A stretch of DNA of 64,000 nt from positions 1-64,000 of the forward strand of contig DAOUIZ010000002.1 of the NCBI GenBank assembly GCA_034423195.1, written 5' to 3'. Below are positions 24,934 through 34,021 of the stretch, piece by piece; positions within the stretch are counted from its first letter, which is position 1, and every line of letters begins with the position of its first letter. A model generated the notes under the pieces. The model did no database searches and had not been told where the DNA came from. It saw only the letters and a program-made list of their open reading frames with translations. Made by a program: the position numbers and the translations under genes. Source of the DNA: CATOSK01 sp034423195. Its GTDB lineage: Bacteria; Chloroflexota; Dehalococcoidia; Lucifugimonadales; UBA3495.

Positions 24934-27201
24934 CTAACCCTTGATGACCTCCAAGGGCGCAAAGCTCAGCAGCAGGCGCTTGGTGCCCAGGCCGCCGGCA
25001 AACTCCACAGTTACCTCTACGTCGCCGTTGGATGCGGTCAAATCCAGCACTACCCCTTCGCCGAAGGTGTTGTGGCGCACCGAATCACCCACGGACAGGT
25101 GCGGACGGGCCGGCGCCGGCGCGGCCATCGCGGCGGGACGCCACTGGTCGTTGGTCACCACCCGGGAGGACCGGGTTGTAGTGACCCGGTGAGGCCCAGA
25201 GGAGTCATCGGATGCTGCGGCGATGCTGGCTGCGGGAATCTCGGTCAGGAAACGGGACGCCATGGTTGGTCCGCGGAAGCTCATGAAGCCCCGGCGGAAG
25301 GCCCGCAGCAAGTAGAGGCGTTGCTGGGCCCGGGTGATGCCCACGTAGCACAGCCGCCGTTCCTCCTCCAACTCGGACTCGCTCTCCATTGAACGGCTGT
25401 GGGGAAGCAGCCCCTCCTCCATACCCACCATGAACACCACCGGAAACTCCAGCCCCTTGGCCTGGTGCAGGGTAATCAGGGTCAAAGAATCCTCCGACTC
25501 CTCGAAGCTATCCACCTCGGCAACCAGAGCGACCCGCTCCAGGAAGCTGGCCAGTCCGTCAGGGGGGTCCTCGGCGTTGAACTCCTGGGCAAGCTCCCGC
25601 AGGGCCAGCACGTTCTCCCACCGCTCTTCGGGAGAGTCGTCGCTTTCCCGGACGTGCCGGTCCAGTCCCGATTCCTGGAGGGTCAGGTCGATGAGCTGCA
25701 CCACCGGAACCGACTGGGCGAGCGCCATCAACCGCTCCGCCACTGATACGAAAGCCGATATGGAGTTGACCGCGCGGGACGCCAGCGGGACGGGAGACTT
25801 CTGTCCGGCATTTTTGGCGGCGGCCACCTGCTGCATGGCGGCGTACAGGGGAACTTCCTGTTTCTGTGCCCATTCCAGGAGGGTCTGCATCGTCTTGGCG
25901 CCGATGCCCCGGGGCGGCACGTTGACCACCCGGCTCAGGTTGATCTCGTCCCGGGGATTCTGGAGCAGGTGGAGATAGGCCAGCAGGTCCTTGATCTCCC
26001 TTCTCTGATAGAAGCGGACGCCGCCGACCAGCCGGTACTTGACCCCCAGGTGCAGACAGGCTTCCTCCAGCGCCCGCGACTGGGCGTTGACCCGGTACAT
26101 CACCGCGCAGTCGCCGGGGTTGAAGCCCTTGCTCCGCACCAAATTTTCCACTTCGGATATGACGAAGGCTGCCTCTTCCTCCTCGTCGTAAGCTTCGTGG
26201 ACCACCAGAGGGTCGCCCTCCCCTTTTGCCGTGTAAAGGTCCTTGTCCAACCGCATCCGGTTGGACGCTATCAGGCTCTTGGCGGCGGACAGGATCGCCC
26301 CGGTGGAGCGGTAGTTCTGCTCCAGGGCAATCACTCTGGCACTGGGGTAATCCGACTGGAAGCTGAGGATGTTGCGGATGTCGGCGTTGCGCCACGAGTA
26401 GATGGACTGGTCCGGGTCGCCCACCACGCAGATGTTCTGGGACGGCCCGGTGAGCAGCCGGGAAAGCTGGTACTGGGCCACGTTGGTATCCTGGAACTCG
26501 TCAATCATCAGGAACGGGTATTGCCGCTGGTACAGCTCCCGTATTTCTCCATTGTTCTCCAGCAGTTGGACGGCCTTGAGCAACAGGTCGTCGAAGTCCA
26601 CCGCATTGTTGCGGCCCAGCAGTTCCTCGTAGTAGTAGTACACCTCCGCGGCGGTCTTCTCGAAGTAGTCCCCGGCAGCACGTTCCAGGGCCTGGGAGTT
26701 CATCAGCACGCTCTTGGCCCGGGAAATAATGGACTGGATGGTGCGCGGCGGGAAACGTTGGGGGTCCTTGGAAGCCATCTGCTCCGCCTGCTTGATGAGG
26801 GCAATCTGGTCATCGGAGTCATAGATGGAGTAGTTGCGGTTGACGCCGATCATCTCGCCGTGCCGGCGCAGCATCCGGCCGCAGAAGGCGTGGAAGGTAC
26901 TACCAGCGAACGCCCCGCGTTGTGGCCAGAAACCCGCCAATAAGGGAGCGGCAGGATCACGTTCACTTTTACCGAAAAGACGGTTTTGCATCTCTCGGGC
27001 CGCTTTATTGGTAAATGTAACCGCAGCGATCCGAGAGGGATGGATGTCGCGTTTTCCAACGAGGTAAGCGATGCGGTGGGTGATGACCCGGGTCTTGCCG
27101 CTCCCCGGGCCGGCGACGATGAGCAGCGGCCCGTCTACGGTTTCCACCGCCTCACGCTGGGCGTCATTGAGTCCCTGGAACAGGCTGGGCTGGGAGGTCA
27201 T
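24934..27201 (-). CDS. pcrA: UvrD/PcrA-type superfamily 1 DNA helicase
   Basis: A 755-residue 3'-5' helicase involved in repair and replication restart. Walker A AGPGSGKT at residues 30-37, DEFQDTN for motif II, YRSTGAILSAAKS for motif IV-like regions, LTLITLHQAKGLEFPVVF near motif V, and VGITRAQQRLYLL for motif VI. The C-terminus has the Tudor-like HNTFGEGVVLDLTASNG that binds RNA polymerase in PcrA. The start at 27201 has no ribosome site, but a -10 box lies 6 bases upstream. Confidence 0.96.
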   Translation of the reverse strand: MTSQPSLFQGLNDAQREAVETVDGPLLIVAGPGSGKTRVITHRIAYLVGKRDIHPSRIAAVTFTNKAAREMQNRLFGKSERDPAAPLLAGFWPQRGAFAGSTFHAFCGRMLRRHGEMIGVNRNYSIYDSDDQIALIKQAEQMASKDPQRFPPRTIQSIISRAKSVLMNSQALERAAGDYFEKTAAEVYYYYEELLGRNNAVDFDDLLLKAVQLLENNGEIRELYQRQYPFLMIDEFQDTNVAQYQLSRLLTGPSQNICVVGDPDQSIYSWRNADIRNILSFQSDYPSARVIALEQNYRSTGAILSAAKSLIASNRMRLDKDLYTAKGEGDPLVVHEAYDEEEEAAFVISEVENLVRSKGFNPGDCAVMYRVNAQSRALEEACLHLGVKYRLVGGVRFYQRREIKDLLAYLHLLQNPRDEINLSRVVNVPPRGIGAKTMQTLLEWAQKQEVPLYAAMQQVAAAKNAGQKSPVPLASRAVNSISAFVSVAERLMALAQSVPVVQLIDLTLQESGLDRHVRESDDSPEERWENVLALRELAQEFNAEDPPDGLASFLERVALVAEVDSFEESEDSLTLITLHQAKGLEFPVVFMVGMEEGLLPHSRSMESESELEEERRLCYVGITRAQQRLYLLRAFRRGFMSFRGPTMASRFLTEIPAASIAAASDDSSGPHRVTTTRSSRVVTNDQWRPAAMAAPAPARPHLSVGDSVRHNTFGEGVVLDLTASNGDVEVTVEFAGGLGTKRLLLSFAPLEVIKG

Positions 27202-27207
27202 GCAGCG

Positions 27208-27216
27208 ATTATAGCA
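27208..27216 (-). promoter_or_regulatory. extended -10 box for a leaderless pcrA transcript
   Basis: TGCTATAAT on the minus strand ends at 27208, six bases before the pcrA ATG at 27201. Transcription would begin at the start codon, so no leader is expected. Confidence 0.5.
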
Positions 27217-27251
27217 AAGGTCACGCCCGTTCCGGGAGGGCGTTCAGGCCC

Positions 27252-27734
27252 CTACCGCCGCTCTGGGCTGTCGGACTGGCTGGCTTCCACCCGGGCCTGG
27301 TAGCTTTCCGTGATGGCGGCCTCGGCACGCTTGCTGTGCTCGGCGATGAATTGCTGCAGGCGGCGCATCTCGGCCAGCGTCTCCTCATCCTCGCCGTCGG
27401 ACGCCAACTGCCGCCGCAGTCCCGCCAGCCTGGCCTTGGCGTCGTCCACCTGCTTCACGGACTCCAGGGCCGCCAGCTCATCCAGGGCCGCTTTCTTGAT
27501 GGTCAGCAGACGCCGCCGGACCGCCTCGGCGTCGGTCAGCCGTTCTTCTATCTCGCCCATGGCGGACAGGGAGGAGTCCAGAGGGGTCCGCCCGTAGACC
27601 ACCTGGCGGGGCAAACGCCGCAACTGGGTCCGGAACTGGGCGATCATCGAGTCCAGTTGCTGCTCCTTGTTGCGGATTTCCGCCAGGCCCAACCGCAGGG
27701 TGGCCATGGTCTGCTGAAGCTGGGACATGGACAT
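27252..27734 (-). CDS. coiled-coil protein of unknown function
   Basis: The start at 27734 is chosen for GAGGTG just upstream (the frame continues to 27764). The 160-residue protein is almost entirely alpha-helical with heptad character: MATLRLGLAEIRNKEQQL, ERLTDAEAVRRRLLTIKK, and a helical C-terminal half. There is no membrane segment. It lies upstream of pcrA on the same strand. No family recognised. Confidence 0.6.
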   Translation of the reverse strand: MSMSQLQQTMATLRLGLAEIRNKEQQLDSMIAQFRTQLRRLPRQVVYGRTPLDSSLSAMGEIEERLTDAEAVRRRLLTIKKAALDELAALESVKQVDDAKARLAGLRRQLASDGEDEETLAEMRRLQQFIAEHSKRAEAAITESYQARVEASQSDSPERR

Positions 27735-27828
27735 TCGCTGCACCTCTTTTCCGGCCGGGCCCACAGGACGGCTGGACGGAATGTTTGGTGTGGGCGGGAC
27801 ACGCCGTCCCGCCGCGGGTTGGGGACTG

Positions 27829-28938
27829 CTAAGAGGCGCTGAAGCCGACCCGGGGAAGAGTGCGCTTCAGGGCTTCGATGACCTCTTCGATGTCTTCCCG
27901 GGAAACCCAGCCCAAGTGTCCAATACGGAAGATATGGCCCACCAGTTTTCCCTGCCCGCCCGCCAGGACCACATCTTCCTCGGTGCGCATGATGTTCATC
28001 AGGCGGGAGCCGTCGATGTTCTCCGGCATCTTGATGGCCGTGACCGTGTCCGACGCCCGCGCCGGATCAGTGCAGAACAACTCCAGCCCCAGGTCTTCGA
28101 CGGCGTCGCGAGTGTATTGGGCGATGTCGTGATGGCGGGCGAAAATGTTCTCCACTCCCTCATCCATCATCTTGTCCAAAGCCAGCCGCAGGCCGTAGAT
28201 AGCGGACAGGTTGGGCGTCCAGGGAGTTTGCCCGCTCTCCAGGTACTTCTTCGCCTCGGCGACGTCGAAGTAGAACTTGGGCATGGTGGAGGTGCGGTTG
28301 GCCTCCCAGGCGTCGCCGCTGACGCTGATGAAGGCCAGCCCAGGGGGAATCATGAACCCCTTCTGCGAGGCAGTGCCCACCATGTCGCAGTTCCAGCCGT
28401 CCACCGGGAGAGGAATGCAACCCAGGCTGCTGACGGCGTCCACCAGGATCAGCTTGCCGAACTCGTTCTTGGCGACATCGGCTATCGACTCCAGGTCATG
28501 GGTCACGCCCGTCGAGGTCTCGTTGTGGGTGATCATCACGGCCTTGATCTCCGGGTCATCCCGCAGTTCCCGCCGGATGATGTCGGGATCTATGGGTTTA
28601 CCCCACTCCACTTCGATTCGCTTCAGGTCGGCGTAATAGGCGTCGGCTATGTCGCAGAAACGGTCGCCAAAGGCGCCCGCGGATACGCCCAGCACCTTGT
28701 CTCCCGGGGAAAGGGTGTTGACCAGCGCGGCTTCCAGCGACCCGGTACCGGAGGAAGTGAGAACGAAGACGTCGTTCTGGGTCATGAACACCTGCTTCAG
28801 CAGGCGGGTTGACTCGGTAATCAAGTCGAGGAACTCGGGCCCTCGGTGGTTGATCATCGGTTCCGACATCGCTTCCACGATATCTTCGGGTATGGGCGTG
28901 GGGCCGGGGGTCCTCAGGTTTTGCCTCGGGAGTCTCAC
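27829..28938 (-). CDS. class V aminotransferase (alanine/serine-glyoxylate type)
   Basis: A 369-residue PLP enzyme of the serine/alanine-glyoxylate aminotransferase family. It opens with RTPGPTPIPEDIVEAMSEP, has VLTSSGTGSLEAAL, NETSTGVTHDLESIA, VDAVSSLGCIPL and the PLP-lysine region VGTASQKGFMIPPG. GTG start at 28938 with GGAGGAACC before it. It may work in photorespiratory-type or serine metabolism. A structured leader element lies 126 bases upstream. Confidence 0.9.
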   Translation of the reverse strand: MRLPRQNLRTPGPTPIPEDIVEAMSEPMINHRGPEFLDLITESTRLLKQVFMTQNDVFVLTSSGTGSLEAALVNTLSPGDKVLGVSAGAFGDRFCDIADAYYADLKRIEVEWGKPIDPDIIRRELRDDPEIKAVMITHNETSTGVTHDLESIADVAKNEFGKLILVDAVSSLGCIPLPVDGWNCDMVGTASQKGFMIPPGLAFISVSGDAWEANRTSTMPKFYFDVAEAKKYLESGQTPWTPNLSAIYGLRLALDKMMDEGVENIFARHHDIAQYTRDAVEDLGLELFCTDPARASDTVTAIKMPENIDGSRLMNIMRTEEDVVLAGGQGKLVGHIFRIGHLGWVSREDIEEVIEALKRTLPRVGFSAS

Positions 28939-29063
28939 GGTTCCTCCGGGATACTTGCCAGTCTAAACCGGGGCTTCAGCCCCGGCGCAACGGGCATTAT
29001 AGCACCTGCTTCCCGGTTTAGTAGGGAAGCGGAGGTGGCGGGCGCCAACAGACTGGGTCAAAA

Positions 29064-29165
29064 CGGCTCCAAGGGTCGCGCGGTCCGTCGCCAAGTTGGG
29101 CAACCCCCGCCTACGCGGGGGCAGGCTTGTCCAAGACTCACCAGCCTTCGCTCGGGGCAGGCTCT
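29064..29165 (-). promoter_or_regulatory. structured leader element, copy 4 (with insertion)
   Basis: On the minus strand the GAGTCTTGGACAAG loop, TTGGCGACGG and GCGCGACCCTTGG tail identify it. It carries an extra GCC-rich hairpin (CCCCCGCGTAGGCGGGGG) inside the loop. It points towards the aminotransferase (start 28938). The AGCCTGCCCCGAGCGAAGGC block is shared with copy 6 at 32341. Confidence 0.5.
29104..29129. repeat. CCCCCGCCTACGCGGGGG palindrome
   Basis: A perfect GC palindrome of the family also found at 39046 and 42682, inserted within structured element copy 4. Confidence 0.6.
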
Positions 29166-29238
29166 TGCCCTGTCTAGGTGGGGGATGGGACTTGTCCACA
29201 GGCCCTTTTAAGGAAAAATTGCAAAAATGGGGTATTGT

Positions 29239-29403
29239 GGGACATTTGGGCGGTTTCGTGCTCAAAACCCCGCGGACCCATGGGACATTCGGGCCAAATT
29301 GGGGCCAATCCGGGGCGGTTTTGGGGCACTCCGGGACACGGTTTGCGACAGGTTGAGACATTTCGAGACATTTTTGGGGCATTTGAGCGTGGGAAAAGGG
29401 ACA
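29239..29403. promoter_or_regulatory. helically phased GGGACA array (array 3)
   Basis: The 850 bases from 28939 to 29789 have no gene. GGGACA-like motifs begin at 29239, 29282, 29292, 29301, 29313, 29323, 29333, 29345, 29355, 29365, 29376 and 29398, mostly 10-12 bases apart. The reverse complement starts CGCTCAAATGCCCCAAAAA, matching arrays 1 and 2. This is the longest of the arrays. Confidence 0.55.
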
Positions 29404-29635
29404 TTTCCCTGGTTGAAAGCTCCGGCGGCGTCCGCCTGTTGGGAACCGGGAGACCCAGCAGGACTCCAAGCTCAAGGCCTGGCAACATGGGATGACTGAA
29501 TGTCCTCCGAATTTCCCTCCGTACCAGCTTCCTGCCCGTACCAATTCCCCGCACTAATTGTCTTCCCTTGCAACGTTAGTGTTCCGGCACCGGGGGTGTC
29601 AATGGCCAACTGTCATGGGGCGGGGTTTTGCGGAA

Positions 29636-29718
29636 GAAACTATCTCAAACCTTCCCGGGGCCCTTCCCAGCGAATGGTTCTTCGACGGGGCCACATGGGA
29701 AGATCTTGAGATAGTTTC
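29636..29718. repeat. 83-base inverted repeat with 13-bp arms
   Basis: GAAACTATCTCAA (29636-29648) and TTGAGATAGTTTC (29706-29718) are perfect inverted copies; inside them TTCCC (29652-29656) matches GGGAA (29698-29702). It is immediately downstream of the DUF1015 gene. It could be a terminator, a small transposable element, or a recombination site. Confidence 0.65.
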
Positions 29719-29789
29719 CAGGCAAGGCGTTGGCTCCCCGCCTGTGTCGTCAACCCCGCTGGCGGACGCTATCCCAGGTGTTCCAGTGC

Positions 29790-31079
29790 CTAAAGCGATC
29801 CTTCGAGCTGGTTGATTACCAGTCCCGTGGGAAGCTTGGGGTAGAAGAAGGTGGACTTGGAGGGCAGCCTCTGCCCCGCGCCGACGATCTCCTCGAAGGC
29901 GTCCAGCGGGAAGGGCTTGAGCAGGAAGGCCAGCTGCTGCGCTCCGTCGTTGACCTGTTGCACCGCCTCGTCGGCGTCGTGGATATAGTCGACGTACCGA
30001 GTGACAGTTTCGCCCAAGACCGGCTTCAGGGCCTTTTCATCCAGGACCCAGGCTTCCGACACGGCCAGACTGCCCCAGGCCTGCCAGTCAATCCCCGGAC
30101 GGAGCATCATCAGGTACGCCTCCCCCGGCTGGGGCCCGATCATGGCGAGAGCGTGACCGTCTTTGCCCAGGAAGTTCACCTGCTCCAGCAGTTTTGGTGT
30201 CCCTTCCTCGTCCAAATGGACCGGCTGGACCTCGAAAAGCTCGTCCAGGTTGTCCCTTACCTCCGAGAGTTGTTCGGGAGACATTCCCCCCAAGGTGCGG
30301 TGGTAGGGGAGCAGCATCAGCCCGGGATCATCAAATTCGACCAAGGCCATCATGACGTACTCGTGGGCCGGGGTTTCGGCCGCGATTCCGGCGCGGGACT
30401 GCTGCCTTCCGTGGCGAAGAGCGGCCTCGTACCGGTGGTGCCCATCCGCCAGGAACAGGGGACGATCGGCAAAAAATCGGGTGATCCTATCCTGCTCACC
30501 TGGGCCGGCAATTTCCCAGAGGGTAACGGCGTCCCCGCTGTGGTCGTGTGCGTCCAGGACCGGGGTTTGGGACATCACCTCCCGGTAGACGGAGCGCAAC
30601 TCTCCTTCCCCGTCGCGGTAAAGCGTCATGATTGGGCTGAACTGGGCCCGGCAAAAATCGAGCAGCGCCACCCGGTCCAAGACCGCCGGTTCCCGGGTGA
30701 ACTCGTGGGGCAGCACCACCATCCGGTCGTACTCCTCCACCCGCACTCCGCCGAAGAGGGCGAGGTGGCTCCGGCTCCCTCCCTGCCAGGGGTAGGAGTG
30801 GCGCATCAGGTAGAAGCGGGCCTCCGGTTCCCGCCGCAGCACCCCGTCCGCCAGCCACTGTTGGAACGTTGCGGCGGCGGCCCGGTACCCTGCCTCCGGG
30901 TCCACGGGGTCGGGTTGTTCGCCGCCCTCCAGGTGGACAGCGTTGTAGGGGCTGAGTTTCTCCAGCGACTCCTTCAACGCCGGGCCGATCATGTCGTAGG
31001 GTGGACACAGGGTGGAACCCAGGTCGGCCACCAGGCCGGGATTGTAACGGCAGCCGCGGAATGGAAGGACTACGGACAT
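29790..31079 (-). CDS. DUF1015 family protein
   Basis: A 429-residue protein with the family's VLPFRGCRYNPGLVADLGST N-terminus, CPPYDMIGP and the ADGHHRYEAAL region (residue ~230). Members are widespread in bacteria and archaea and often lie near serine/amino-acid genes. A role as a metabolite-binding or kinase-like protein has been proposed, but is not established. ATTATA at 31107-31112 gives a minus-strand TATAAT 28 bases upstream. Confidence 0.85.
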   Translation of the reverse strand: MSVVLPFRGCRYNPGLVADLGSTLCPPYDMIGPALKESLEKLSPYNAVHLEGGEQPDPVDPEAGYRAAAATFQQWLADGVLRREPEARFYLMRHSYPWQGGSRSHLALFGGVRVEEYDRMVVLPHEFTREPAVLDRVALLDFCRAQFSPIMTLYRDGEGELRSVYREVMSQTPVLDAHDHSGDAVTLWEIAGPGEQDRITRFFADRPLFLADGHHRYEAALRHGRQQSRAGIAAETPAHEYVMMALVEFDDPGLMLLPYHRTLGGMSPEQLSEVRDNLDELFEVQPVHLDEEGTPKLLEQVNFLGKDGHALAMIGPQPGEAYLMMLRPGIDWQAWGSLAVSEAWVLDEKALKPVLGETVTRYVDYIHDADEAVQQVNDGAQQLAFLLKPFPLDAFEEIVGAGQRLPSKSTFFYPKLPTGLVINQLEGSL

Positions 31080-31225
31080 CTCTCAAACTCCTCAAACGAT
31101 GCTTCGATTATATGGAATGTCCAAAATTTCCGCACATTCGGGCACCCAGCGGAGGTATGTCCGGGCTGGAAGGAAGCGATTCGCTGTTGACGAGGGGGCA
31201 GGGGGAAGATTCTGGTTGAGGACAC

Positions 31226-31288
31226 GGAGCGCCCAAGGAGTCTTGGACAAGTTACCGCAATTGACGACGGAGGGCGGGACCCTTAGAG
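31226..31288 (+). promoter_or_regulatory. structured leader element, copy 5
   Basis: GCGCCC (31229-31234) pairs with GGGCGG (31272-31277) at five of six positions. The loop is TCTTGGACAAGTTACC and the tail GACCCTTAGAGA. It is upstream of the SDR gene at 31467. Confidence 0.6.
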
Positions 31289-31466
31289 AAAGCCCAATAT
31301 CACCGCCAACCCGGGATTTGTAGTACAGTACCTCTTGACACAGCGTCCCTTACTCTGTCCCGTTGATTGCAGAGGGACCGCCGGGATAGCGGCAGGTGGC
31401 GGCCGCAGACGTACCGAACACCCCCGCGATCACGCAACATCGAAAACTTCCCGAAAGGAGCCTGAT

Positions 31467-32309
31467 ATGAACACGCAGCGGAAACCGGTCGCCGTCGTCA
31501 TAGGGGCGACATCCAAATGGCAGTCCGACGGACGGAACACCCAGTTGGCCCACGGACGGACCCTGGACGACAGCGAGCTGCCGGTCGGCGTACGCTGGGG
31601 CGTGGGCGGAGCCATCTCCCAGAAGTTCGCCCAGGAAGGCTTTTACACCGTGCTGACCACCCGCACCGCAGCCAACGCTTCACCGCTGGCCGCGGCCATC
31701 GGGGAACAGGGCGGAGAATGCATGATTGTCGAATTGGACCTGGCGTCCCGGGACTCCATATCGAACGCCTTCGCCCAGATCCGGGAAGAGGCCGGCGCCC
31801 CGGACGTTCTGGTCTACAATGCCGGGTACCTTGAAGGCAGGGACCTGCCGCCGGAAAAGGAACTGCTGGAACACATCCCCTTTGAGATTTTCGAGACGGC
31901 GCAGCACATCTCCAGCAGCGGCCCCTTTCTGGTAGCCCAGGAGGTGCTGCCCGCCATGCGGGAGCGGGGTTCCGGGTCGATACTGATCTCGAACAACGCT
32001 TCCTCGCTGCGGGGCCGGAAGCGGTACACCGGACAGTCTCTATACTATCCCCGGGTGATGATGCGGACGCTGGCACAGGCGTTGACGGAAGAATATTCCG
32101 AGTACGGCGTGCATGTCGCCAACGTGGTCATCGACGGCACCATTGATTCGCCGGGGACACGGGCCACCGACCGGGCCCAGCAGAACCCGGACCTGCTGGT
32201 CAACCCGGTCAGCATCGCCGAGGCATTCTACTATCTCCACACCCAGGACAAGTCCTGCTGGACCCACGAGCTCCAACTGACGCCCTACGCTTCCAGGCCC
32301 AGCTTCTAG
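31467..32309 (+). CDS. atypical short-chain dehydrogenase (SDR)
   Basis: ATG 31467 has AAAGGAG at 31454-31460. The 280-residue SDR opens with VAVVIGATSKWQS, but about 30 residues separate this from GGAISQKFAQEGF, so the nucleotide-binding loop carries an insertion (DGRNTQLAHGRTL, SELPVGVRWG). NAG (VLVYNAGYLEG) is present. The catalytic YxxxK is replaced by YYPRV, with no Lys in position. It may bind nucleotide without reduction or act as another enzyme. It is followed by a luciferase-like gene 137 bases later. Confidence 0.82.
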   Translation: MNTQRKPVAVVIGATSKWQSDGRNTQLAHGRTLDDSELPVGVRWGVGGAISQKFAQEGFYTVLTTRTAANASPLAAAIGEQGGECMIVELDLASRDSISNAFAQIREEAGAPDVLVYNAGYLEGRDLPPEKELLEHIPFEIFETAQHISSSGPFLVAQEVLPAMRERGSGSILISNNASSLRGRKRYTGQSLYYPRVMMRTLAQALTEEYSEYGVHVANVVIDGTIDSPGTRATDRAQQNPDLLVNPVSIAEAFYYLHTQDKSCWTHELQLTPYASRPSF

Positions 32310-32340
32310 GAGTTTCCGCGGCGCGAAAACCGGAAAAAAC

Positions 32341-32428
32341 GGAGCGCCCAAGAGCCTGCCCCGAGCGAAGGCCGGGGAGCCTTAGACAAGTTACCTTAAC
32401 CGGCGACGGAGGGCGCGACCCTTAGAAC
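32341..32428 (+). promoter_or_regulatory. structured leader element, copy 6 (with insertion)
   Basis: GCGCCC (32344-32349) pairs with GGGCGC (32411-32416) perfectly. The loop is CTTAGACAAGTTACC, tail GACCCTTAGAAC. The block AGCCTGCCCCGAGCGAAGGC is inserted before the loop. The luciferase-like gene follows, its ribosome site AAAAGGAG at 32431. Confidence 0.65.
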
Positions 32429-32445
32429 AGAAAAGGAGTTGTCCC

Positions 32446-33510
32446 ATGGACGTGGGAATGATGATGATCTTCTCCAGCTACGGCTGGGACGAGGGCTCGG
32501 ACGGCCAGATGTGGGAGGAGGAACTGCGCCTGGCTGAGATTGCCGCCGACTCCGGGTTCGACTGCATCTGGTCCACCGAGCACCATTTCAACGACTATTC
32601 CTTCGTGCCGGACAATCTCCAGGTGCTGACTCACGTCGCAGCCAGGCATCCCAGCATCGACGTGGGGACGGCAGCCGTGATCCTGCCCTGGCACAACCCG
32701 CTGCGGGTGGCGGAAAACGCGGCCGTGCTCGATCTCCTGAGCAACGGCCGACTCCGCCTGGGGTTCGGACGGGGCCTGGCAAAGCGGGAATTCGAGGCCT
32801 TCGGCATCAACATGGAAGAGTCCCGGGACCGGTTCGACGAGGCGGCTCCGATGATTGTCGAGGCGCTGAGGACGGGGTTCATCGAGGGAAACGGGCCATA
32901 CTACCAGCAGCCCAGAACGGAAATCCGGCCCCGTCCCCAGCATTCCTTCGACGGGCGCATCTACGCCGTCGCCGCCAGCGACGAGTCAGTCCTGTCGGCG
33001 GCCAAGCTGGGCGCCCACATCGTCATGTTCGCCGACCGCCCGTGGGAAATGCGTATGCCGGGGATCGAGAAGGGCCGCGCCCTGCACAAGGAATTCCACG
33101 GCACGGAACCGCCCAGCCTGATGCTCAACGAGTTCGTGGTCTGCGGCACCGACCTTGACCAGTGCGAGGAAGAAGCCCGCCAGTACCAGGGCAAGTTTGT
33201 CGAGAGCAACTTCTACCACTACGAGTTCCTCGGCGATCACTTCAAGTCATTGCGGGGCTACAACGCCTACCAGCAGAAGGCAGAAATCGCCCGCTCGGCA
33301 GGCCTGGAAGGGGCGGTGGAAGGATTCATGAAGGCGGCCAGCTGGGGCACGCCGGACCGGATTCTCCGCGGCCTGGAGGAACGCAAGGCTCTGCTGGGGG
33401 ACTTCCAACTGACGGTCAGCTTCCGCTTCGGGGGCACGCCGTTCTCCGTTGCCGAGCGGGGCCTGAGGCTTTTCGCGGCCGAAGTGCTGCCCGTACTGAA
33501 GTCCTGGTAG
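32446..33510 (+). CDS. luciferase-like (LLM class) flavin/F420-dependent oxidoreductase
   Basis: A 354-residue TIM-barrel of the bacterial luciferase family: MMMIFSSYGWDEGSDG, FDCIWSTEHHFNDYSF, DVGTAAVILPWHNPLR and RLRLGFGRGLAKREFEAFGI. These are the FMN- or F420-binding and substrate-pocket regions. It may oxidise xenobiotic or recalcitrant compounds, with F420H2 supplied through NpdG. Ribosome site AAAAGGAG at 32431. A second paralogue is at 51821. Confidence 0.92.
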   Translation: MDVGMMMIFSSYGWDEGSDGQMWEEELRLAEIAADSGFDCIWSTEHHFNDYSFVPDNLQVLTHVAARHPSIDVGTAAVILPWHNPLRVAENAAVLDLLSNGRLRLGFGRGLAKREFEAFGINMEESRDRFDEAAPMIVEALRTGFIEGNGPYYQQPRTEIRPRPQHSFDGRIYAVAASDESVLSAAKLGAHIVMFADRPWEMRMPGIEKGRALHKEFHGTEPPSLMLNEFVVCGTDLDQCEEEARQYQGKFVESNFYHYEFLGDHFKSLRGYNAYQQKAEIARSAGLEGAVEGFMKAASWGTPDRILRGLEERKALLGDFQLTVSFRFGGTPFSVAERGLRLFAAEVLPVLKSW

Positions 33511-33568
33511 CCCGCACCGGGTGTTCCCGCGGGTTCGCCAGCGCCTTCCTCGAGCGAAACCCGCCGGG

Positions 33569-33970
33569 TCAGATTATGGTTGCGCTCCGGATGGCTGCCT
33601 GAGTGCGCTCCCGGTCGTCGGTGGTCAAGGCAACCGTCGCATATCCCTCCCGACGGCCCAGGATGTGCAGGCTCTGGATGTTTACGCCGGCCTTTTTGAG
33701 GTCGTCCGCCACCGCTGCCAGGGCCCCCGGTTCGTCCCGCAGGCGCAGCACCACAGCGTCGTCGCTCACCGCCTTATAACCCGCCTGGTTGAGCAGGGCC
33801 AAGGCATGGTCCACGTCGTTGGTGGTCAGCGCCACCGATCCCTGGTCGCCGCTCATTTCGGTGCTGAGGGCTTCCAGGTTGATTCCTCCATCAGCCAGCA
33901 CCTTAGTTATGCCGGCAAGGACGCCCACCTCGTTGTCCACCAACACCACAATACGTTTCAGTTGGTCCAA
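33569..33970 (-). CDS. tandem ACT-domain protein
   Basis: The 133-residue protein has two ACT domains: RIVVLVDNEVGVLAGITKVL (from residue 6) and VVLRLRDEPGALAAVADDL (from residue ~74). ACT domains bind amino acids and act as regulators. It lies 51 bases downstream of the histidine-decarboxylase-like gene on the same strand, so it may sense an amino acid of that pathway. Confidence 0.88.
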   Translation of the reverse strand: MDQLKRIVVLVDNEVGVLAGITKVLADGGINLEALSTEMSGDQGSVALTTNDVDHALALLNQAGYKAVSDDAVVLRLRDEPGALAAVADDLKKAGVNIQSLHILGRREGYATVALTTDDRERTQAAIRSATII

Positions 33971-34021
33971 TTCGTTCCTCCATTCAATCCCGGATCCATT
34001 GGCCCGGATCTGTCCGGCCCT

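Noticed and set aside
29096..29815. Several open frames of 60-190 codons
   Set aside because: They run through array 3 and the repeat elements in mutually exclusive frames, so they reflect GC-rich repeats.
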